A DNA stretch of 8,852 bases, taken from assembly GCA_021413535.1 (NCBI GenBank), contig JAIOQF010000113.1, forward strand, positions 1 to 8,852, given 5' to 3'. Every line of letters starts with the position of its first letter. Position 1 is the first letter of the stretch. The notes beneath the pieces are model-generated. The model made no database searches and was not told the origin of the DNA. It saw only the letters and a list, made by a program, of their open reading frames with translations. A program made the translations under genes and the position numbers. Shown in pieces: positions 8,214-8,852 of this stretch. The DNA comes from Verrucomicrobiota bacterium (GTDB lineage: Bacteria > Verrucomicrobiota > Verrucomicrobiia > Verrucomicrobiales > Verrucomicrobiaceae).

Positions 8214-8783
8214 ACCAATGGCATTACGGCTCTCAAGCCTCATTCGGGCGAGAAGTTGTGGGAGATCGATGCGTTCGACAAAAGCCATATCGAAACGGCC
8301 ATCGGTTCGCCAATCGTCGTGGGTGAGTTTATCGTAGGGGTGTGTGGCTGGTTGGGGCATGGGAATGAAATCGTCGCGGTCCGTCCCGGTCGACCAGCAG
8401 AAGACGTTAAACCAGAAATGGTCTATCGGATTGATCGCACCGCGCCCCTTTGCACCACGCCCGTGGCCAACGCTGGATTGCTTTTCATGTGGACCGACGC
8501 GGGCATTGCCGCGTGTGCCGATGCCGTAACGGGCGAAATCTACTGGCGCGAACGGATCGGTGGGAATTTTTATTCTTCGCCGATTGTGATTGGCGACTAT
8601 TTGTTGAATGTCTCCACGACCGGTGAAGCGATCGTGCTTTCAGCTACCAAAAAATATCGCCGACTGGCCAAGAACGAGTTGGGCGAAGGAAGCCATAGCA
8701 CGCCCGCCGTGGCGGATGGTGTGCTTTATGTGCGGACATTTACAAAGTTGTTCGCGTTGAGTGGGCCGAAGCCAGAACCATGA
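8193..8783 (+). pseudogene. PQQ-type beta-propeller repeat protein (BamB-like), N-terminal half missing
   Basis: The remaining 196 codons encode beta-propeller blades of the PQQ-dehydrogenase/BamB type. Visible repeats are QLILTNWTNGITALKPHSGEKLWEI (1-25), SPIVVGEFIVGVC (39-51), CTTPVANAGLLFMWTDAG (87-104), AADAVTGEIYWRE-like sequence (about 108-120), SSPIVIGDYLLNVSTTGEAIVL (128-149) and STPAVADGVLYVRTFTKLFAL (169-189), each with the typical turn into a strand. Such proteins usually have about 400-450 residues with a signal peptide and act outside the cytoplasm as scaffolds or, less often, cofactor-binding enzymes. Here the signal peptide and roughly half of the blades are lost. The frame is open upstream to 7461, but those codons are antisense to opgG and bear no propeller repeats. 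No promoter is left between the two truncated genes. The specific function is unknown. Confidence 0.82.
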
Positions 8784-8852
8784 GCAAGCAATGTGAAGTG
8801 GAAGGAAAGGCGACGGGGGTTCGTAGCAGCCCCATCTCTGCAACGGCAATTT

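Noticed and set aside
7461..8783. A 440-codon plus-strand frame that would fuse an N-terminal region to the beta-propeller blades
   Set aside because: Its first 240 or so codons are exactly antisense to conserved opgG sequence and have no propeller repeats; the fusion is a by-product of the junction at 8193-8198.
8805..8840. GGGG...CCCC hairpin after the beta-propeller gene as a terminator
   Set aside because: The stem is only four base pairs with a ten-base loop and no T tract follows; the last 69 bases show nothing convincing.

Overview
The window looks like chromosomal DNA of a fairly GC-rich bacterium of the PVC group, most likely Verrucomicrobiota. The clues are family content only: a secreted metzincin protease with PKD and Calx-beta domains, a TIM-barrel sugar phosphate isomerase of the type abundant in Verrucomicrobiota and Planctomycetes, a PQQ-type beta-propeller protein, and genes mostly lacking clear Shine-Dalgarno sites. 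This is a family-level inference. I saw no tRNA, rRNA, CRISPR array, insertion sequence or phage gene.

Layout, left to right: (1) 1-2848, minus strand: a large exported metalloprotease whose C-terminus runs off the left edge. (2) 2849-3476: an intergenic stretch of about 630 bases, AT-rich in its left half, with one clean 8-bp hairpin. (3) 3477-4340, plus strand: a sugar phosphate isomerase/epimerase, closed by a good rho-independent terminator at 4369-4402. (4) 4413-8198, minus strand: an operon for osmoregulated periplasmic glucans (OPG, beta-1,2-glucan backbone), in the order opgG, an unrecognised tail-anchored protein, opgH, then a small hydrophobic protein. The first three genes overlap (13 nt, then 4 nt), and the last starts 16 nt after opgH ends. 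(5) 8193-8783, plus strand: the C-terminal part of a beta-propeller protein.

The most interesting thing is damage in the glucan operon and its neighbour. opgH carries an internal out-of-frame deletion, estimated at 98 nt, that removes the QxxRW-type catalytic motif of the glycosyltransferase and splits the gene into two frames. opgG lacks its whole N-terminal half. The divergent beta-propeller gene lacks its own N-terminal half at exactly the same point (8193-8198), so the two 5'-truncated genes meet head to head at a shared CAGTTG inside a short inverted repeat. One deletion removing both 5' ends and the shared promoter region would explain that junction; so would an assembly join.

If real, the organism has lost OPG synthesis from this locus. 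If not, the window contains two assembly errors. Read mapping across 5800-5806 and 8185-8215 would decide.
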